This document shows positions 58,893 to 64,000 of a stretch of 64,000 bases of DNA, piece by piece (positions within the stretch are counted from its first letter, which is position 1; every line of letters starts with the position of its first letter). Under the pieces are notes generated by a model. The model did not search any database. It saw only the letters and a list, made by a program, of their open reading frames with translations, and was not told the DNA's origin. The stretch covers positions 1 to 64,000 of the forward strand of contig JADJBP010000001.1 of NCBI GenBank assembly GCA_016703625.1, given 5' to 3'. Origin of the DNA: Chitinophagaceae bacterium (lineage in GTDB: Bacteria > Bacteroidota > Bacteroidia > Chitinophagales > Chitinophagaceae). Made by a program: the position numbers and the translations under genes.

Positions 58893-60158
58893 TCACTTTA
58901 ATTTTAACAATGCGGCTTTTAAAGCGCCGAGCATTTCATCGATCTCCTCAATTTTACAGGTGCCAACACTCAACCTGTACCAGCTGCTTTCAGTATTGGA
59001 CCCAAAACAATAAAAAGGCACTATTGCCAGTTTGGCTTCATCCAGGATATAGGCAGTAACGTCTGCCTGGTTAGCGAGTAATTTACCACCGGCTGTTGTT
59101 TTACCAACATAATCAATTTGTACAGTAAGGTAAATGGCTGCCTGCGGTGTTATGGCATCAACATGCAGTCCAGCAGCTTTCATTTGCTGAAAACCGGTAA
59201 AGATCTTTTGCAAACGTTCAATGATCCCGGCTTTAAAAACGGAGAACCAGTTATCTATTGCACCGGTCTTCACCAGATACCTGGCAACCGCCTTTTGTTC
59301 TGCCATGGGCGCCCAGGCTCCGATATGGCTGTTGATCGAACGCATTTTAACAATGATCTCGGCAGGCCCGAGCGCCCAACCCACACGTACACCGGTAGCA
59401 GCAAATGATTTACTGATCCCATCAATAAAAATGGTATAGTCTTTCATGGCAGGATCAAGTGTAACCGGGTTGTGGTGTACCGTATCACCAAAAGTGAGTG
59501 TCCAGTAGATCTGGTCGTACATCAGGTACAGTTTCTTTTCTCCATCACCCCGGGTTTTATTTTCTTCAATCACCAGGTTGCAGATTGCGCTTAGTTCTTC
59601 TTTACTGAACGTGGTACCGGTTGGGTTTAAAGGCGAACACAAAGAAAGCAATGTGGCTCCTTTTATATGTTCTTTTATCTGGCCTGCGGTAAGCATGAAA
59701 TTATTTTCTTTTTTTGCTTCCAGCATGATATGTTCTCCGCCTGTAAAGTGTACGTAATGATTATTGTTCCAGCTTGGGGCAGGGTAAATTACCTTATCGC
59801 CTTTATCAACAATGGCACGGTACAGTGCATATATGAGCGGCCGGCCACCTGCAGAAATTAAAATTTCGTTTGTGCCATAATGTAGACCGCCCCTGGATGA
59901 CATGAAAGCAGCAACCGCTTCTCTCAGGTCGAGGTTGCCCTCGGCTGCCGGGTAAGTGGTGTAACCTTCTTTATAGGCAGTAATGATCTCCTGCTCCAGT
60001 TCGGCAGGAATGGGAAATATGGCCGAATCAAAATCGCCGATCGTATAATTGTAAATGGCTTCCCCCCGGTTAATCTTTTCCTTAATGGTTGCCCCCAGGC
60101 GAACGATCTCGGATGCCTGTAAAGTTTCGGCCAGCACACTCAATTTTAAATTTCCCAT
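58893..60158 (-). CDS. Class I PLP-dependent aminotransferase (AspC-like)
   Basis: 421 residues from MGNLKLSVLAETLQASEIVR. Fold type I blocks: YTIGDFDSAIFPIPAEL, YTTYPAAEGNLDLREAVAAF, VIYPAPSWNNNHYVHFTGGE, LSLCSPLNPTGTTFSKEELS, DQIYWTLTFGD, and the PLP lysine in IDGISKSFAATGVRVGW. The end RLSVGTCKIEEIDEMLGAL carries the carboxylate-binding Arg. Family members transaminate aspartate, aromatic or other amino acids; the substrate is not set by sequence. An in-frame ATG at 60311 would add 51 unalignable residues, so 60158 is chosen. A -7 box TACTTTTG lies at 60177-60184. Confidence 0.9.
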   Translation of the reverse strand: MGNLKLSVLAETLQASEIVRLGATIKEKINRGEAIYNYTIGDFDSAIFPIPAELEQEIITAYKEGYTTYPAAEGNLDLREAVAAFMSSRGGLHYGTNEILISAGGRPLIYALYRAIVDKGDKVIYPAPSWNNNHYVHFTGGEHIMLEAKKENNFMLTAGQIKEHIKGATLLSLCSPLNPTGTTFSKEELSAICNLVIEENKTRGDGEKKLYLMYDQIYWTLTFGDTVHHNPVTLDPAMKDYTIFIDGISKSFAATGVRVGWALGPAEIIVKMRSINSHIGAWAPMAEQKAVARYLVKTGAIDNWFSVFKAGIIERLQKIFTGFQQMKAAGLHVDAITPQAAIYLTVQIDYVGKTTAGGKLLANQADVTAYILDEAKLAIVPFYCFGSNTESSWYRLSVGTCKIEEIDEMLGALKAALLKLK

Positions 60159-60176
60159 AAGCTTGTTATTGATAGG

Positions 60177-60184
60177 CAAAAGTA
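60177..60184 (-). promoter_or_regulatory. -7 box TACTTTTG before the aminotransferase
   Basis: Full match to TAnnTTTG on the minus strand, 18 bases before the ATG at 60158; a short leader is predicted. Confidence 0.5.
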
Positions 60185-60376
60185 AAATTTTAAGGGGGGA
60201 TGGCAAAGTTTTAAAATTGAAGAAATCGCAAGCAAGGATAGTACTGCTTATTGGAATGCTTTTATTAAGCCGGGCAAAGGCAGCTTTAACTGCAGGAAAG
60301 CTATTATCCATTTGGATTATTACTTTGTTTGCCGGGGTTTACGTAATTTGAAGCAAACTGCAACAGTAACGCGCTA

Positions 60377-63348
60377 TTGAGTGTTTATAAAACCATATTA
60401 TATATTGCTTTTTTCCAGGCAGGTTTTATGGCACAGGCTCAACCGCTGGAACGGTTCAATACTTTCAGTTTCAGTGTAAATGAAGGCCTGCTGCAAACGT
60501 CCATGAATGACATGGCCTTTGACAGTAAAACCTTTTGCTGGCTCAGCTTTCCCAATGGCATACAGAAATTTGATGGTACAGATTTTACCATTGTTCCCGT
60601 TCAGCCCGGCCTGCCGGATGATAAACTGGCTTTCTTTTTTACCTGCAGTCATGGCGAGCTTTTCATCAGCCATTCGCAGGGAATAAGCAAATATGAAATT
60701 ACCGGCAACCGGTTTAACTGGTTTTATAACAACAAACCCGGAGAAAAAAAACCAGTCATGTTTATCGGGGAACACCGAAACATCATTTATGTATATAATG
60801 AAACAGGAAATATAAACGGGATCAATTGCCTTTCACTTCAATTGGTCTCTGAAACCGCCACCGGCATCCCCGGATATGCAACCAATGACAGTTACCGGCC
60901 CCGGCTTGCCCATAATATTATAAAAAATAAAGCAGCGTTTCAGGTAAATGCAGCTTTTACCTGTGGGACCTTGAAAAGGAGAAATTGATCAGCAAGTCGG
61001 ACTCTATGCTTATGCCAGCACGCCCCCTGTTGTTGAAAACCGAAAACGAACTTTTATATTTCAGTTACAATGCAAACAGCAGCCTGCAGCTTTTCAACTT
61101 TAAAACAAAAAGCAGCAGTGTCATAAATGAAAAGGTAGGCAATGTTTATTACTGGCAAAACCGGGTATTGCTGAATATAGATAATAAGCTCTATGCAACT
61201 GATACGGCTTTACGGCTGATAAAATCTGAGTTGGTGAATTTTCAAAATCAACCCATTACCGGCAATTCAACAATTGCCCGGGTAAAGGAAGATCATTTCG
61301 GTAACCTGTACCTGGCAACAACTAACTCGGGGATAAAAAAAATTATCAGGAATAATTATCCCATTAAATATTTCGGCACCTCTAAAAGGGAAGATAATTT
61401 CGTGATCAGTATACTGCCCGATAAAAAGCAGAACAGGTTATTGGCCGGAACTGCCAGGAATGGTTTGCTGGTATTTGATACACTGCAACGTTTGATCAGG
61501 CATATAAAAACCTTGCCGGGTAAAACTGTTGCATTTTCTGCAAACACAATTATAAAAGATAATAAGGGCAATTACTTATTATATATCTGGGGAGAGAATA
61601 ATGTGTGGAGCCTTAGCCATGACCTTACACAATTAAAAAGCATTCCTTTGATTTCTGCATTTCCTGAAAACAAAAAAGGAATCGGCTATTATGGCAATTT
61701 TTTATACAGGGATGAACGGGGGGCCATTTCACAATCAGAAGGGCGGCTTTATAAAACCAGTTTTACCGACAATACAGTTACGGAATACCAGATCACCAAT
61801 TCGTACACCATGAGTGGTTTATTTTACAATTCAGTGATCATGATGCACGGAAATGATGAACTGATCTTTGTGGATGCCCAAACTTTTGAAACCAAAAAAA
61901 GGGTACCCTTTAAAAATACAGGATATGTCAGGTGCTTTACCAGTGATGATGCAGGTAATATTTTTGTGGGCTGCAATAAAGGCATCTTTAAAATTGACAG
62001 TTCCGGCAACATATTACAGCATTTTACCAAAGAGAACGGGCTGCCTGATGAATGTATTTATGCTATGGTTTTTGATAACGGGGGGTTGCTCTGGTGCAGT
62101 ACCAATAAGGGGATATTCAGGTTAAACCCGGATAACAGTATCCTTCAACTGACAAAAGAAGATGGCCTGCAGGAAAATGAATTCAACACGAATACTGTTG
62201 CAAAAACGGATGATGGCGAAATATTCTTTGGCGGGGTAAACGGCATCAGCAGCTTTTATCCCGCAGCCATCAGCAGTTATGCCGAAAAGATAAACCTGTT
62301 TTTTACTAAAATTAAAATAAATAACGAAGAAGCTTTTAAAGATACCGCTGTATGGAAAATCAAAAAGATCGATTTGCCATATGATCAAAATTCCCTGGCG
62401 TTTGATTTTATAGCCATGGCAAACAATAACCCCGGCCAGTACATTTACCAGTATAAAATGGAAGGGATCGATAGAACATGGATACAGAACAGCGGCCTGC
62501 AAACCGTACGCTATTTTTTGCCGCCCGGAGAATATGTTTTTAAAATATATGCCTCCCGTTTTTTTGATAAGGACGCAAAATCCATGAAAGAGATCCGCAT
62601 CACCATCCACCCGCCTTTCTGGAAAACCTGGTGGTTTATAACAGCTGTAATTGCATTGGCCCTGGCTGCCCTGGCATATGCTATTAACCGGTATAATAAA
62701 AAAAAGTACCAGGCAAAACTGGCCGTGCTGGAGCATGAACACCGCATTCAGCTTGAACGGGAACGTATCAGTCGCGACCTGCACGACAGTATTGGAGCTT
62801 ATGCCAATGCGGTTTTATACAATACAGAATTGCTGCAAAAAGAAACAGGTACCAGCGAAAAGAATGCGCTCATGAATGACCTTAAATTTGCTTCAAAAGA
62901 CATTATAACCTCTTTGCGGGAAACGGTATGGGCTTTAAAAAAAGACAACTATTCGGCAGAAGAATGCTGGTTGCGGATCAAAAATTTTATGCAGGCGCTG
63001 GCCCGATATTATCCCGGTATACATTTTAAAGTAGAAGGAGAAGCTGCTGTTGAAAAACATTTACATCATACCAAAGCACTTAATGTGGTTAGAATTGTTC
63101 AGGAAGCAGTGACCAATGCAATAAAACATGCAGCAACCGGCAGCATCAACGTATCCAGTAATCAACACACCGGTAAATGGCAATTAACAGTGGAAGACGA
63201 TGGCAGCGGATTTGATTATGAAGCGATAATACTTACCGAAAGCGGCAATGGCCTGCTGAATATGCAGCAAAGGGCTATTGATTCCGGTTTAGACCTCACC
63301 GTAACCAGTATCCCGGGAAAAGGAACCGGCATCAGCATCCTGGTCTGA
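60377..63348 (+). CDS. Beta-propeller sensor histidine kinase (HisKA_3 type), frame-broken
   Basis: About 990 residues. Signal-like start FQAGFMAQAQPLERFNTFSF, then an N-terminal two-bladed propeller domain built of Reg_prop-like units (DMAFDSKTFCWLSFPNGIQK; IYAMVFDNGGLLWCSTNKGI), with one indel near 60960-60985. A Y_Y_Y domain (YKMEGIDRTWIQNSGLQTVR) precedes one membrane helix (TWWFITAVIALALAALAYAI). The kinase part has RDLHDSIGAYANAVL (phospho-His) and HATPase_c blocks VRIVQEAVTNAIKHA and EDDGSGFDYE. The extracytoplasmic propeller senses a ligand, often a sugar. The partner regulator follows 67 bp later. The spacing suggests one operon. Confidence 0.9.
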
Positions 63349-63415
63349 GACCGGGTACCTGTATGGATTATTATTTAAGAACATTTTTTTTCGAATATTT
63401 GTTTAATATAAGACC

Positions 63416-64000
63416 ATGGCCATAAAAGTTGCAATCATTGACGATAAAGCAAGTAACCGTAATATTTTAAAAGATAAATTACTGCGGCAGGGGCATTTTA
63501 TTATTACCCTGGTTGCAGAGGACGGGGAAGACTTTTTACAAAAGATGAAAAGCCTGCCAGCAGAAAAAATACCGGACGTGGCTTTGATGGACCTGGAAAT
63601 GCCGCATATGGACGGGGTGGATGCCATTGCTGCCGGGTCGGCCTTATTTCCATCCGTAAAATTTGTGGTACTCAGCATTTTTGATGATGAAGAAAAAATA
63701 TTCAAAGCCATTAAAGCCGGCGCTTTTGGTTATTTGCTGAAAGACGAAAGTGCCGAAAATATTACGGATGTGCTTTGGCAGATGCACGAAAGTGGCGCCG
63801 GTCCCATATCACCGGGCATAGCCCACAAGATCCTGCAACTGGTGCAAAACAATGTAATTACGCTGCAGCAGAAAACTGGCGATACGGGCACAAAAACTTT
63901 TTGACCTGACTTCCCGCGAAAGGGAAATACTGCAGCTTTTGGTAGAAGGGTTATCGTATAAAGAGATCGGCAATCATTTAGACATCAGTGCCAATACAGC
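63416..64000 (+). CDS. NarL/FixJ-type response regulator, runs off the window
   Basis: Receiver domain from ATG at 63416: MAIKVAIIDDKASNRNIL, ALMDLEMPHMDGVDAIA with the phospho-Asp, KFVVLSIFDDEEKIFKAIKA and AGAFGYLLKDESAE. One indel near 63890 precedes the HTH part AQKLFDLTSREREILQLLVE then GLSYKEIGNHLDISANT, cut by the window end. It is the cognate partner of the upstream propeller kinase by position. AATATTTG upstream is one base from a -7 box. Confidence 0.92.

Overview
The window looks like a chromosomal piece from a member of the Bacteroidota, probably close to Chitinophagaceae. This rests on type IX secretion C-terminal domains, TAnnTTTG-type -7 promoter boxes, DUF2480, a DUF4384-type caspase protein, SprB-like repeats and Bacteroidota-type ssb, mnmG, ybeY, nadA and nadD. 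Genes lie on both strands. Reading frames are broken about every 2-3 kb, often inside runs of one base (for example a T run at 21090-21100, a G run near 35010 and an A run near 36435). That pattern fits uncorrected long-read indels better than gene decay, so most core genes are given here as one spanning CDS with the break noted.

Layout. 1-9.4 kb is an AT-rich accessory island whose frames are broken far more often than elsewhere. It holds the end of a VirD4/TraG-like coupling ATPase, a bacterial PH-domain protein, a SpoT-like HD protein, a receiver-domain protein, a membrane/coiled-coil protein, a VWA-like lipoprotein and an excisionase-type HTH protein on the minus strand. It ends at a tRNA 3'-end-like sequence plus terminator (9929-9979), the arrangement expected at the attachment site of an integrated element. 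10.3-16.5 kb is one giant secreted beta-helix/Ig-repeat protein with a T9SS domain. 17.4-21.7 kb is a same-strand cluster of a SET methyltransferase-like protein, a D-Ala-D-Ala-ligase-like ATP-grasp enzyme, an ATP-grasp::SET fusion and a membrane protein with only the six-helix part of an ABC exporter. This is the best candidate for an undescribed system: a peptide or small-molecule ligation/methylation pathway with its own membrane partner.

21.7-29.3 kb holds a DUF5063 protein, a SprB-like T9SS type B protein, a zinc-ribbon protein, ssb, a Pif1-like helicase with HRDC and HTH domains, and a secreted astacin protease. 29.4-36.1 kb is a pair of exported clan-CD peptidase-like proteins (TPR-CHAT and caspase-DUF4384). 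36.3-50.2 kb is housekeeping: cupin isomerase, mnmG, ybeY, feoA, nadD, chrA, nadA, a PpiD/SurA-like chaperone, DUF2480, corA and a DEAD-box helicase. 50.4-58.9 kb holds a nitrilase invaded by REP-like palindromes, an S41 protease, thiL, a four-helix-bundle cassette with inverted-repeat ends that sits where the thiL start is missing, an inositol-monophosphatase-like gene, two glycosyltransferases and two small genes. The window closes with an aminotransferase and a sensor kinase/LuxR-type regulator pair that runs off the end.

Two non-coding signals stand out. One is a 47-bp palindrome with parS-like half-sites after ybeY. The other is a gene-free 590-bp stretch before the ppiD-like gene that carries several near-consensus DnaA boxes. 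Four genes have their -7 box only 3-4 nt before the start codon, which predicts leaderless mRNAs.
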